Assembly (NCBI RefSeq): GCF_000247695.1
Contig: NW_004624747.1
Coordinates: 9,370,732 to 9,434,731, forward strand
DNA length: 64,000 bases
Direction of reading: 5' to 3'
Source: Heterocephalus glaber
Taxonomy: Eukaryota; Chordata; Mammalia; Rodentia; Bathyergidae
Made by a program: the position numbers and the translations under genes. Shown here piece after piece: positions 1-11,472 of the stretch (position 1 is its first letter; each line of letters begins with the position of its first letter). The notes beneath the pieces were generated by a model. The model ran no database searches and was not told the DNA's origin. It saw only the letters and a list, made by a program, of their open reading frames with translations.

Positions 1-690
1 TGGTGGGAGTACAAACTGGTGCAACCACTGTGGAAATCAGTATGGAGATACCTCAAAGAACTAGGACTAGAGGTCCCACTTGACCCAGCTATTCCTCTGC
101 TGGGTATCTACCCAAAAGAATTAAAAGAATCATACCACAGCGATATATGTGCACCCATGTTCATAGCGGCACAGTTTGTAGTAGCAAAAGCTTAGAAACA
201 GCCCAAGTGCCCATCAACTGGAAACTGGATAAAGATGTGGTTTTTTTATAAAATGGAGTACTACTCAGCCATAAAGAACAAAAAAACTAGAGTCATTTAT
301 AGCTAAATGGATGCATATTGAGACCATACTCTTAAGTGAAATAAATCAAACACACATGTGTAAATGCCGAATAGTTTCTCTGGTGTGAGAAACTGAAAGT
401 ATAAATAAGGATTGAAATGAATAATAGATAATTTGAAATAGGAAGAAAAGGTTCAAAGGGTTAGGGGTGGTGGGAGGGGAAGGGGAAAGGAAAGAAGGGA
501 AAGGAAAAATTATAAGAAAAAAAAGGAAATTAAGTCTATGTAAATAGGGAAGGGTGCAGAGGGTGAAGGATGCACAGGTAATGGGGAAAACAATAAGAAC
601 CAAAATATAACGTGCACAGGTACAAGCACCCAATGATAAATGTAAATGTATTGTATACCTAAAATGTACCAATAAAAGAATTTAAGGAAA
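1..690 (+). mobile_element. L1 3' end (end of ORF2 plus 3'UTR)
   Basis: The first part reads as the typical L1 ORF2 end (TGGAGTACTACTCAGCCATAAAG near 255). A purine-rich lineage-specific 3'UTR follows, ending ACCTAAAATGTACCAATAAAAG. The element runs off the left edge. The same 3'UTR recurs at least seven times in the window. Confidence 0.85.
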
Positions 691-970
691 AAAAAAGAAA
701 CACCAAATGGGATTCTATCAAATTAAAAAGCTTCTGCACAGCAAAGGAAACCAATGAAGTGAAGAGACAAACTACAGAATGGGAAAAATTGTGCCAGCTA
801 TATCTTGGACTGAGGACTGATATCTAGAATATATAAAGAACTCAAAAAATTAAGCTACTCAAAATAAAGGACGAACTCAATCAAAAAAATGAACAACTGA
901 AATGAATAAACACCTCTCAGAAGAAATACAAATGGCCAATAAATATATGGAAAAAATGTCCAATATCTCT
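691..970 (+). mobile_element. L1 ORF2 fragment
   Basis: This is C-terminal ORF2-derived sequence (AAATTAAAAAGCTTCTGCAC, then GAACAACTGAAATGAATAAAC), with stops and frame breaks. It continues in register at about 1140 after an interrupting insertion. Confidence 0.75.
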
Positions 971-989
971 GGCCATTAAGAAATGGTTA

Positions 990-1130
990 ATTTATGGAGG
1001 GGTTGAAGGGAGGGCAGGGGAAGGGGGAAAAAATAAGAACCAAGAGAGTATATAAAGGTGCATATCTCCAATGATGAATGTCATTATATTGTACACCTAA
1101 AATGTACCAATAAAAAGATATACCAAAAAA
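990..1130 (+). mobile_element. Very short L1 3'-end insertion
   Basis: About 130 nt of the young L1 3'UTR (GGGGAAAAAATAAGAACCAAG to ATGTACCAATAAAAAG) splits an older L1. It is flanked by GTTAATTTA at about 985 and 1131, a likely target-site duplication. Confidence 0.7.
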
Positions 1131-1139
1131 AGTTAATTT

Positions 1140-1850
1140 AAAAAAAGACATGTTAATTAAAACAACACTGAAATTCCATCTCTTTCCAAAAATGAGTGAG
1201 ACCATAGGAAAAAAAGGATCCCTTGTACATTGTTGATGGGAATGTAAACTAGTACAACCACTATTGAGATCAGTATGGAGATTCCTCAAAACAGGTCAAA
1301 CTAGATATTCCATTTGACTCACCTGTTCCCTTTCTAGGTATCTTCCCATAAGTTTTAAAAACATATTACTGTGATACATGCATACCTATGTTTATAAAAG
1401 CACAGTTCATAATACCTAAATCTTGGAAGTGGCCATCAATAAATGAGTGGATAAATAAAATATAGTATTTATACACAATGGAGTACAACTCTGCCATAAA
1501 GAAGGATAAATTTCAGTCATTTGTAGGAAAAATAGATGTGTCTTGAGACTACAACACTCAGCAAAGCAAATCAGACACATAATCTTAAATTTTGCATGGT
1601 TTCTCTTATATGAAAAATCCAAAGTATAATAAAATCCAAGACCAAAATAAAAGATAAATAATGGGAAGCAGGGAGATAGATAATTTGCAAATAAGAAGGG
1701 GATAAAGAGAAGGAAGAGGGCGGGGAAGGGGATAAAAAAAAGCTGAGATGTCTTATGTAAATGTACCAACTCCTAATGAGGAATATGATCATTAGGTACT
1801 ATAAACATGTACTAATAAAAATAAAAAGAAAGAAAGAATGAAGTGTCAAC
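1140..1850 (+). mobile_element. L1 ORF2 end and 3'UTR
   Basis: This continues the older L1 (GGATCCCTTGTACATTGTTG, then GAGTACAACTCTGCCATAAAG) to a 3'UTR ending ACATGTACTAATAAAAATAA. Open frames here are short and broken. Confidence 0.75.
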
Positions 1851-1872
1851 TCATTAGCATAAGAAAAAATAA

Positions 1873-1965
1873 TGTATGGGCTAGAGTGCTTGCTTACCTA
1901 GCATGCATGAGACCCTAGATTTGACTCACATCACTACAAAAATAAAAATTAAAAACAAACCATAA
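1873..1965 (+). mobile_element. ID-like SINE
   Basis: Degenerate tRNA-derived SINE (GGGCTAGAGTGCTTGCTTACC...GAGACCCTAGATTTGA) followed by an A-rich tail. Confidence 0.6.
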
Positions 1966-2454
1966 TAAAATATAGTATCTCTACACAAAATAATTTTGGA
2001 TTGATTAAAGACTTAAATGGGAAATATAAAAGATTTAAACTTGTAAAAAATCCAAAATCCCTGACTGATCACTAATGTGCACATAAATACATGACAAAAA
2101 GGGAAACACTAGAAGGAGGTTTGTCCTGGAAAAATAGAACTGCACCTGGTAAGATTTTTTAGTTTACTGTGCCTTCAACTGAGTTCATTTTGCAACCCAC
2201 ACAGTGTAGGCAGTGGAAGATAGAAGTCTCACTGGTTTGAGATATCAGAGGACAGAACTGAGGTCTGGCAAAGCACCTGGAAATTGAGGTGAGAAGCTCC
2301 AAAAAGAAGGAAACTAATGACCAAATCTGAATGTAAATTTGGTTCAAATCCTTGGTAGACTGCCAAACTAAACAGACGCAGGGGAAATCTCCAGAGTGTG
2401 AGACTGAATTAATAGCAACTAGAAACTCTGGGGGAAAATACAAGCAAAACAGGC

Positions 2455-2640
2455 CATAGCAGTGTATTCTATTCCTGCAATCCAAGCACTTTGGGAAGCT
2501 CAGGCAAAAGGACTGGAAGTTTGAGCCCAGCCTAAGCAATTTAGTGATTTAGCAAGATCCTATCTCAAAATTTAAACAAGGGCTGTAGATATAGCTAGGT
2601 CCAAAGGCACTAAATTCAACCTCCGTTAGTGCAAAAAAAA
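2455..2640 (+). mobile_element. B1/ID dimeric SINE
   Basis: A B1-like left half (CTGCAATCCAAGCACTTTGGG...CTATCTCAAAA) is joined to an ID-like right half and ends in an A tract. This dimer type recurs across the window. Confidence 0.7.
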
Positions 2641-3301
2641 AGTTTTTTAAACAACCAGAAACATCAGCTGCTGCACATCATAGAACAGATTGAGGAGGAG
2701 TACAAAAGATTTTTCAGTTTGAGTTTAAGAAAGTTAATTGCCTACTAAAACAAGACCAGCAATCCCCAGAAAAACTAAACAGATTCCAGAGTGCTACATT
2801 GTATTTTTTATGTTAACCAGTTTTCCACTAACAATTATTAAACATACAAAGAATAATGAAGATAAATGTGACCCATACTATGTGAGGAAAAAAGCAATAA
2901 ATAGAAAATGACTCCGAGCAGGCCCAAATATTAATTTAATGGACAAAGACTTCAAAGTTGCTATTACAAATATGTTCAAAACACTAATGGAAAATGTGAT
3001 AGTAATGGATGAACAAGTGGGACCCCTCAACAGGTGAACTGAAACCAGGAAAGAAGCAAATAGAAATCCTATAGTTGGAAAGCATACTAACCAAAATAAA
3101 AAATTCACAAGAGGGGCTCCATAACAGATTAAGGATGACAGAAAAGTGCATTAGGAATTTTAAGATAGAATTATCCAGGAGAAAGAACAGAGAAAAAAAT
3201 TGAAGAAAAGAAAACAAAACCCCAGGTATTTGAAATACAACATCAAACAGTCCAACATGAATATAATTGGAGTCCAAGAAAGAGAAGAGAAGGAGATAGA
3301 T

Positions 3302-3502
3302 TTTTTTTCTTTCTTGGTAGTACTGGGGATTGAACCCAAGGCTTTCTCACTGAGCTATGTCCACAACCCTTTTTCTACTTTTTTATTTTGAGGCAGGGTC
3401 TCACTAGACTGCTAAATTGCCCAAGCTAGGCTGAAATGCAATTCTCTTGCCTCTGCCTCACAGAGTACTAGAATTACAGGTGCGTGTCATCATGGCTGGC
3501 CA
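3302..3502 (-). mobile_element. B1/ID dimeric SINE, antisense
   Basis: Antisense ID box (TGGGGATTGAACCCAAGGC...ACTGAGCTATG) followed by an antisense B1 half (TTTGAGGCAGGGTCTCAC...ATTACAGGTGCG). Inserted in the HAL1-like element. Confidence 0.8.
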
Positions 3503-3747
3503 GAAAAACATTTTTTGAAGAAGTAATGACTGAGAAATCCCCTAGGATGGTGGAAAATGTTTCTTTACAGATCCAAGAAGCTTAACAAACATGAAACCAA
3601 ATAAACAAAAACCACACCTAGGTACATTGTAATGAAACTGCTGAAAGTACAAGTAAAGAGAAAATCTTGAAAGCAGTAAGAAAAAACACATTACATGCAA
3701 AGAGACAATAGCACATTTGTTCATTGACTCCTATTAGAAACAATGGA

Positions 3748-3865
3748 GGCCATGGCCTTACAGTATAGCTCAGTGGTAGAGTACTTAGTATGTTGAGGCA
3801 CTAGGTTTCAGGCCCAGTGAGAGAGAAAGAGAAAGAGAGAAAGACAGACAGACACAGAGACACCA
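3748..3865 (+). mobile_element. ID-like SINE with GA-rich tail
   Basis: ID half (TATAGCTCAGTGGTAGAGTAC) followed by an expanded (GAGA/GACA) purine tail from about 3820 to 3862. Confidence 0.7.
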
Positions 3866-3944
3866 GTAAACATTGGCATGACAGCATTTCAAAATGCTGA
3901 GAGAGAAAAAAACTGTCAACCAAGAATTTTATATCCAGAGCCAG

Positions 3945-5487
3945 GGCTTTGCCCCAACCCCAGCAGTTTGGGCCCATAGGCCCCCAGCCAAAGGCCCACC
4001 TGGAAAAGAGCTGCACAGGCACACAAGCAACTGCCAGAGGCCCACCCCGTTACCATTGGTAAGTCCTAAAACCTCAGCCAGAAGCTCTCTCAGACACCAG
4101 CAACTGGCGTGCACAGCCCCCAGCCAAAGACCCTCCCAGGCAAGAGCTATCTAGGGAGGCAGGCCCCAGCCAGAGGCACACCCAGATACCATCCCAAATG
4201 TTCATAGGCCCCATGCAGAACCCCACCCAGACAGCAGGGCAGAACAGGGATCCAGAAGGCCACCATTCTGAACCCAGGAATTGGCACAGTGGTGAGCAGC
4301 AGAGAAAAGGTGACTCAGTGGCTTGCTGAGAATTGAAGACCACTGGGTGAGCAAAAAGTTGCCTCAACAAAGGCTCAGCAGGCTGCCTCTGATGAAATGA
4401 GAAGACACAAAAACAAGTCTCAAAACCAAACTTCCAGATCACCTAAGGCAACTCCAAAGGTAAATGAGATGGAACAATCTGCTACTCAACCATCTGGACT
4501 CCCTGAACCGGTAAGGGAAAAAGGATCTGGAAAAAATGAAATCAGAAATTATTTCTCAGATAATAACAGAGATTGTGGCCATGGTGCAAGACATGATTAA
4601 TAAATCTAGAGCAGACACAGATTAAAAAAATAGAGGAGCTGAGGAACATGATGGAATCCCAATATAGGAAACATATAATCCATAAAACAGATGCAAACAG
4701 ATATCCAGGAGATTAAAAACTCCATTGAAAATTTACACAGAAGAATGAGTCAATGTGAGGACAGAATTTCAGATATAGAAAACAGGATTGCAATTAGTGA
4801 CCAGAAAAAGAAAAATTTCTTAAAAATAGTAAGGGACCACAAGAAACCAATCCAGCAGCTGCTAGACGATGCAAAGAAGAATAACATAAGATTGATCAGA
4901 GTCAATGAAGAAACAGGAGAGGGTGCAAACAACATAAAAAAAATTTCACAGAAGTAATGGCAGAAAACTTCCCAAGCAGGGGAAAAGAACTTGACATACA
5001 GATAAGTGAGGCATATAGGACTCCAACTAGCCTTGATCAAAAAAATCTACACCTAGGCATATAATAGTTAAGATTCCAGTAACCCAACAGAAGAAAAAAA
5101 TTCTACAAGACATTAGAAAAAAGAAACAAATCACATACAAAGGGAAGCCCATCAGAATCGCAGCAGACTTCTTGACCCAAACCCTCAAGGCAAGAAGAGC
5201 TTGGAGTGATGTATTTCAAGCCCTAAAGGAAAACAGCCTCCAACCCAGACTGATGTACCCTGCAAAACTATCTTTCAGAATTGATGGAGAAATAGGATAC
5301 TTTCATGACATAGAGCACCTGAGGAACTTCATGAACACCAAACCAGCACTCAAAAAAAATTTTAAACAATATCCTAGGAAAACACAATGAGGATCACAAC
5401 CCCAGGAAGCCCAACAGAATGAGTCCATCAGGCATGACAAGAAATTAAATGCAAAGGGGGAGAATCCAACAATAAGAAAAAGTCATG
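3945..5487 (+). mobile_element. L1 5'UTR and decayed ORF1
   Basis: A GC-richer CCAGCCA-containing 5'UTR (3945-4396) leads into an ATG at 4397 that starts a lysine-rich ORF1 N-terminus (MRRHKNKSQNQ). The coiled coil lies around 4691-4800 (IQEIKNSIENLHRRMSQCED) and the C-terminal domain around 5172-5390 (RAWSDVFQALKEN, LMYPAKLSF). The pieces are in different frames or stopped, so ORF1 is broken. A retained 5'UTR shows this copy was once full length at its 5' end. Confidence 0.8.
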
Positions 5488-5570
5488 GCCGGGGATTTAG
5501 CTCAGTGGTTTTGCTGCCTGCTGCACACGTGCAAGAACCCAAGTTCAATCCCCAGTACCAAAAAAAAAAA
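5488..5570 (+). mobile_element. tRNA-derived SINE in L1
   Basis: GCCGGGGATTTAGCTCAGTGG core, GTTCAATCCCCAGTACC and poly(A), flanked by AAAAAGTCATG on both sides (target-site duplication). Inserted between L1 ORF1 and ORF2. Confidence 0.88.
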
Positions 5571-6865
5571 AGTCATGACAAGCATAAGTCAATACATATC
5601 AGTTATAATCATCAATGTTAATGGTCTCAATTCATCAATCAAAAGAAATAGATTGGCAGAATGTATCAAGAAGCAAGATCCAACAATATGCTGCATACAA
5701 GAAACATACTTAATTCAAAAAGAAACACATAGACTGAAAGTTAAAGAGTAGAAAACAATACTCCATGTGACAGGAACCCAAAAAAGAGCAGGAGTAGCTA
5801 TCCTCTTTGCACATCAAATGGATTTCAAATCAACATTGATTAAGAGAGACAAAGAAGGACATTGTATCTTTGTAAAGGGCACAATCCAAGAGGAAAATAT
5901 GACAATCATAAATGTATATGCATCAAATACCAGGGCACCCAACTATATGAAATAAATACTAACAGACATGAAAAATCAAATAAGCACTAATACAATAGTA
6001 GTGGGGGACCTCAATACTCCACTGTCACAAATAGACAGATCCACTAGACAGAAAATAAGCAATGAAATACTAGAACTCAATCAAACTCTTGAACAAATGA
6101 ACTTAACAGATGTTTACAGAGTGTTCCACCCCACAAAATCAGAATACACATTCTTTTCAGCTGCACATGGGTCGTTCTCCAAAATAGACCACATACTTGC
6201 TCATAGAACATGTTTAAGTAAGTGCAAAGGAATCAGAGTTATCCCCTGTATATTATTGGACCATAGTGTGATGAAATTGGAGATCAATAGCAAAAGAAAC
6301 CACAAGAATTTCATAAACACATACAAATTGAACAACACACTTCTGAATAACTAGTGGGTCTCAGAGGAAATTAAAGAAGAAATCAGACAGTTTCTACAAT
6401 TAAATGACAATGTCAATACAACATGTCCGAATCTATGGGACACAATGAAAGCAGTGTTACTAGGAAAATTCATACCAATGAATACTCATATTAGGAAAAC
6501 AGCAAGCTCAAATAAACACCCTGATGCTGAACCTCAAGCTTCTAGAAAAAGAAGAGAAGGACAAAGCCAAAGCTCATAGAAGGGAGGAAATTATAAAGAT
6601 CGGAGCAGAAATCAATGCAATGGAGACTAAGAGAACAATACAAAAAATCAATGAAGCAAAGAGTTGGTTCTTTAAAGAATTAACAAAATTGACAAACCCT
6701 TAGCCAACCTTATCCAAAGAAAGGAAAGACAAGACCCAAATCCATGCAATTAGGAATGAAGAGGGTGAAATTAAATAGACCCAACAGAAATCCAGAGGAT
6801 CATCAATACCTACTTCAAGAACCTATACGCCAATAAGATGGAAAACACAGAAGAAATGGACAGGT
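5571..6865 (+). mobile_element. L1 ORF2 endonuclease domain, broken
   Basis: One frame reads through the apurinic endonuclease domain: INVNGLNSSIKRNRL, CCIQETYL, RAGVAILFAHQMDF, VVGDLNTPLSQIDRS, FSKIDHILAHR, DHSVMKLEI. In-frame stops at 5749-5751, 5953-5955 and 6352-6354 and later frame changes inactivate it. The element ends near the beginning of the reverse transcriptase, so RT and 3'UTR are missing here. Confidence 0.85.
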
Positions 6866-6869
6866 GCTG

Positions 6870-7140
6870 TTGTTTGTGTACAAACATATGCCCACATACA
6901 GATTTGTACACAAAGGTTTGTTGCAATTTTATTCATGCAATTTAGGTTTAGAAATCATGTAACTTTCAGTAGGTGAATGAATAAACACCCTATAATATGG
7001 CATCCTACTCAGCATGAAAGAGAAATTGTGCAACCACATGGATGAATCTCAACATCATGCCAACTAAAAGAAGTAAAACATAAAAAAAAAAAACTCATCT
7101 TGTACAGTTCCATTCATTTGAAATCCTAGAAAAGTTAACA
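6870..7140 (+). mobile_element. Older L1 3'-end fragment
   Basis: Contains the L1M-type end pattern (GTAGGTGAATGAATAAACACC, CTACTCAGCATGAAAGAGAAA, CCACATGGATGAATCTCAA). No open frame of interest. Confidence 0.55.
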
Positions 7141-7429
7141 CTGGTGACAGCTGACACTGGTTGTCTCTATCAGAGGTGGCGTGAAGGCCTTGACTGCAAA
7201 GCCTGAGGGGCTTTCTGGGAACTTTCTTGGAAATGCTATCATGAATGTGGTGGTGATTACACAACTGTGGACTGTGTACATTCTTCTAAGTTCATCAAAC
7301 CATACCTGCAGAATGAAGGAATTCTGTTAAGTAAATTATGCCCAAAACCTTTAAAAAAATTTTTTAATTTATAGAGGACTTTAAAAATTTGAAAGACTAA
7401 ATTGCCACCAAACATAGCACTTGCTATTT

Positions 7430-7781
7430 TGATGCCATAAACCCAGGAAAATTATCTCAGAATGTGATCCTATTTTGAAATAGTCTACAAAAGTAATGAC
7501 ATTAGAATGTGGTCATTAGAGTGGGCTCTAATCCAGTAGGACCTTATAAGAAGAGGAAATTTAGGCACAGATCAGTACAGAGTGAAGAAACAGAGAAGAC
7601 ACTCATTGACAAGCCCAGGAGCAAGGCCCCAAACAAATCCATCCCTCACAACCCTCAGTAGGAGCCAACACTGCTGATGTCTTGAACTTCTAGCCTCCAG
7701 AACTATGAGGAAATAAGTTGTCTGTTGTTTAAACCACCCAAAGCACCCTACTTTGTTATGGCATCCCTAGCAAACTCATAC
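7430..7781 (+). mobile_element. MaLR (MLT1-like) LTR
   Basis: Typical LTR end: CCTTATAAGAAGAGGAAAT, CTAGCCTCCAGAACTATGAG, AATAAGTTGTCTGTTGTTTAAACCACCC, TTTGTTATGGCATCCCTAGCAAACTCATAC. No internal sequence, so probably a solo LTR. Confidence 0.65.
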
Positions 7782-8619
7782 AAACAATAGATATAAAAGC
7801 AGCTTGGGAAGCTTAGAACCTCACTGAAAAAGTGAGCCACATTTGGCATGATATGATTGATTGAGAGCCAAATAAAAGATGAAATTTTTTAAAGCTACAG
7901 GTGCTTAGAAAAGGACATATGGTCACTGCCACACTCCCAGGTAAGTCTTCATCAAGCAGGTGAAATTTGAATGAAAACTTAAAAGTAGACATGTCCAGGT
8001 AGGTGGACAAGAGGATAGTTAGGGGAGAAGTGACAATATTTGTTTAACAATGTTTGATTCACCTTCCATGAACCAGGCACTTTGTAGGACCGAGGAACAA
8101 AGTGAGCGCAGAGAGCATGGCACAGTCCCTGACTCATGGTGTGTGCACAGCTCAAGGCGATGGAGAAACAGTAGGATCATCTGAGACCCCAGTACCTAGA
8201 CTGGTAGTTTTGGCAGATCAACAGGTTGGGGAGCTATAGGGTCAGTTTCCATGTCCCTTGAGCACTGGCTATTTTTGCAATATATACAAGGCACTGCCTT
8301 GTCTCTATGATTATTCTATAAACGTGATTGGTCATCATTTGACATCAGGATTTGTCACTTCAATTAGCTGGATTTCCTTCTGCATTCCTAAGATTGAACA
8401 GGAGGCTGGACTCTAAGCTTCTTGTAGATAGCAGTATTACTTCTTCCTTATATTTCCCATCTTGACTGGTGCCAGAGGCAGTGACCCTACCTCTCGTATT
8501 CCTACTCCACTCCAATCAGCAGCAGCATCTCTGTGACAACCACCACTTGTGAGTGGGCTCATCCCTGTGCTCAGCTTTTTCTGCACTCTATTTTATGCTG
8601 ACCTCTCTTCTTTGTACAG
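7782..8619. other. Unique sequence upstream of first visible SGLT exon
   Basis: I searched this stretch for SGLT exon 4 (GWLFVPIYIKAG-like) and found none on the + strand. It contains a weak L2/MIR-like patch near 8050-8130 and otherwise nothing recognisable. Confidence 0.4.
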
Positions 8620-8724
8620 GTGGTGACGCTGCCAGAATATTTGAGAAAGAGGTTTGGTAGTGTCCGTATCCAGCTCCTCGCCTCTATTTTGTCCATACTC
8701 ATTGATGTGATCACCAGGATCTTG
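8620..8724 (+). CDS. SGLT-family gene, exon 5-equivalent
   Basis: The exon is 105 nt (35 codons), in phase 0 at both ends. The acceptor is a pyrimidine tract ending TTTGTACAG and the donor is GTGAGT. It encodes VVTLPEYLRKRFGS, the family motif (V/M)TMPEYL(R/K)KRFG, then a hydrophobic helix ending ITRIL. It corresponds to SGLT1 residues 125-159. SGLT1 Lys157 is Arg here. This is the first SGLT exon in the window. The 1.6 kb intron that follows holds L2 and hAT fragments. Confidence 0.93.
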
Positions 8725-9629
8725 GTGAGTTTTGTAAAAGCTGGCCCAAGAAAGAGAACCCCCTCAAAAAATAAAAACAAAAAACAAAACCCAAAACCCA
8801 ACAGAGAGAACTCAGGAGTGTGCTAGATTATCCTAGCAGTTTACTATGGGGCTATGTAAATCACTTGTTGACCTCTGTTGTGTAAGTTAGTTTAATAGTA
8901 TTTAATGTTACTATTAAAAGTTTAATACTTTGCAAAAAGTAAAAAACAGAGGCAGTTTTCGGATCTCTCAAGCATAGGTTATCATTCCCTCCTGGGTATA
9001 CCCAGATAATTTCGGGATTACCCATCTCATGTCATTAAGTAATGTGCTAAAGAAAAAAAATTCAAGAGTTTCTACCTCCTTATAAGAAAACTTTAATTCC
9101 TGAATAAGACCATAAAGGCTGGCCTGTGCTAGCCCCAGCCTGCCCCTCTGTACTATTCTCCTTATCTCCTCCCCTTTGTTCATATTGCCTGCCCCAGTGG
9201 TTTTAAAACACAGCCAGTTTATTCCCACTTCAAGCCCCTGACATTTGCTCTACACTCTGCAATATTCTACTCCCAGTTTTTTATGTGGCTGAGTCCTCAT
9301 CATTCCTTTAAGGAGAATTATCATCTCCTTGGAGAAGCCTTCCGAGGATATGTCTAGTCGGTCATGGCTCTATTTCTGTTTTTCTTGTAATGCTTATCAC
9401 CATGTGAGAGTAATTTCCTTGGGTACTTTGTTATTATCTGTTCTGTGCCTCATTGCAAGCTTCCTGAGTCCAAGGCCTGGCCTGACTTGCCCATTGCATT
9501 ACCTCCTGTGCTGAGACCATGTTTAACTCTTAAGGCACTTAATAGATTTTCTTTATGCATAACTAAATGAATGGCATTTTTACACAACATGGAATATTCC
9601 TATGTAGTAGTCTCTTTCCTTCACTCAAC

Positions 9630-9745
9630 ATATGCTCCTTAAGGACAGAGACTAAGTTTTGATAACCCTTGTGTGTTCTGAAGCCTGCTGAATGTCTGCA
9701 ACATGGTTGGCACACAGTAAGCATTTGGTGAATAAATGAATAGAT
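9630..9745 (+). mobile_element. L2 3' end
   Basis: GGTTGGCACACAGTAAGCATTTGGTGAATAAATGAATAG is the characteristic L2 tail. Confidence 0.6.
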
Positions 9746-9846
9746 GAATCTGCCCATTGTATCCTTGGCTTTGGAGACTAGAATAACAAAGCACTAGATT
9801 AGCCAGTTAAATGTGAAGATGTTTCAGAATTGGTGTCAACTAAGCC

Positions 9847-10021
9847 AGGGGTCAGCAAATCTGGTCCACAGGCCAAGCCAGCAAATGATCTGCTTTGTAC
9901 AACCCTTGAGCTAAGAATGCTTTTTGTAGCTGTAACAGGTTGTTAAAAAACAGAGACAAGGGCCTACAGTGCCCACAATATTTACCACCTGGCCCTACAG
10001 ACAGAAAGATTGCTGATCCCT
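9847..10021. mobile_element. hAT-type non-autonomous DNA transposon
   Basis: The ends are inverted: CAGGGGTCAGCAAATCT at the left and AGATTGCTGATCCCTG at the right. The interior TATTTACCACCTGGCCCT is typical of the family. An 8-bp duplication is not evident, as expected for an old copy. Confidence 0.65.
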
Positions 10022-10344
10022 GAGAAGCTGTCCTCTTGGCTTTTTCCCAGTGGCAGACCTGAGAGAACAACACATTCCCCATTCTAAGGGTCCAAAGTAA
10101 AAGAGGCGAAATTGTGTTAACTGGGTGAGTTGGATTAACTCAAGCCGTAAAAGACTGACTTCGGCTGAATTTGTGGAGTATGAGACTTGGGTAGACCTCA
10201 CCTGGCATCCACAGGTGATAGGATGCTAGCCAGAGACCACCTCTTGCATATGGTTCCTATGCTTCCCCACCACCACCTTTTTCCTAGAATTTTTGATTCT
10301 ACTGGAAATGAAGATGCAGCTTTTTGACCTTATACTCATTTCAG

Positions 10345-10450
10345 GTAGAAGTCTGCTATGGTGCCATGTTTGTGAAAATTGCTTGGGACATGGATGTTTA
10401 CCAGGTCACAATGCTACTGCTGGTGATTGCTGGCATTTATACCATCACAG
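10345..10450 (+). CDS. SGLT-family gene, exon 6-equivalent
   Basis: The exon is 106 nt, with acceptor CATTTCAG and donor GTGAGA, and ends in phase 1 (the split Gly of the GG motif). It encodes VEVCYGAMFVKIAW...IAGIYTITG and aligns without gaps to SGLT1 residues 160-194. The closing YTITG motif is conserved. SGLT1 Ala160-Asp161 is Val-Glu here, keeping the acidic charge. Confidence 0.93.
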
Positions 10451-11391
10451 GTGAGATTGCTTCAGCAATACAGGAATTTATACTGATCCAAACACTCTCT
10501 ACTTACCGAAGTCCTAATAGACATTGAAGCAGAAGTTTCCAGCTTTTGCATTTTCCCTGTCTGTATCACAGGGCAAATAATGAAGGCATTAGAAACCAGA
10601 TTGAGTCTCTCTGAGGGATTTAATAGGGTCAGAAACAATTGTATTTGTGCAAAGTGGGGCCTAACATTGCAGGTCACCAAGTAACAGAGTGGGAGTGCAG
10701 AAAGAGAACGGGAGACATGGTCCTTAGGCCACTGGCCAAGCCTTTGGATCTTTTATGTAAGCAGCTCTGTCCTAGGCAGTCTTTACCTAGTTATTAAGAG
10801 TGGGAGTTGTCATCATTAATTTTTTTCCAGCTGCAGTGCAAATCTTGGATGCTGATGTGTGTCTGTAACAGTTCACCAGAGTCTAAGTGGAGAAAATCAG
10901 AGTGGGGAGTAGAATGTATTCAATCAATGATTCACAATATGTGGGAAGAGAAATTAGATTTATCTTCCCAGGGGACATTTGGTAATGTTTGTAGCCATTT
11001 TTGGTTGTCACAATTGGACAGAGGGTACTATCTAGTAGGTAGAAATCAGAGATGCTGCTATTACTTCCAAACTGAACTTCTGTGATGAAAGATGTACATT
11101 CTGGCTTAGGAAAACTACCCAGATTTTCATCCACCTGAAAAAAAGAAAGTAAAGGGAAATTGGGACAAAGAAGGGCAAGATAAAAATCTCACAAATGATC
11201 ATAAAGAGCTCTCTCTTAAAGAGAGAAAATAGGACATACCAAAACCAAGTACAAGCAGTTAAAAGACCTACTGATTTAAAGGGCTCAAAAATCTGAATGG
11301 GGAGGTCTGGGAAAAGAAAAGCATACAGATTCAGAAGTTACTGTCAACAGAGTTAGATGCGGCCTTCATTTCTCTTCCTCTTTCTCTTCAG

Positions 11392-11472
11392 GTGGTTTGG
11401 CAGCTGTGATTTATACTGAGGCTTTACATGCTATTGTTATGCTTGTGGGGTCCATTTTGTTAATGATCTACG
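11392..11472 (+). CDS. SGLT-family gene, exon 7-equivalent
   Basis: The exon is 81 nt, with acceptor TCTCTTCAG and donor GTAAGT, phase 1 at both ends. It encodes [20 protein letters not shown]..., against [20 protein letters not shown] in SGLT1. The conserved Asp204 of SGLT1, which controls cation and proton leak, is Glu here. The next intron is 5.1 kb and contains the SINE-L1 chimera and an old antisense L1. Confidence 0.93.

Larger units (their letters stand above)
2660..3940 (+). mobile_element. HAL1/old L1 ORF1 region
   Basis: The sequence follows the HAL1/L1M ORF1 pattern: AAAGACTTCAAAGTTGC, AGTCCAAGAAAGAGAAGAG, GCCAACCAAGAATTTTATATCCAG-like end. It is interrupted by SINEs at 3302-3502 and 3748-3822 and has many stops, so it is dead. 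Confidence 0.65.

Noticed and set aside
4397..6354. ORF1- and endonuclease-coding frames as host genes
   Set aside because: They are decayed L1 ORFs with in-frame stops and frame changes.
7782..8619. Search for SGLT exon 4 just upstream of the first visible exon
   Set aside because: No stretch encodes a VPIYIK(A/S)G-like end next to a splice donor.
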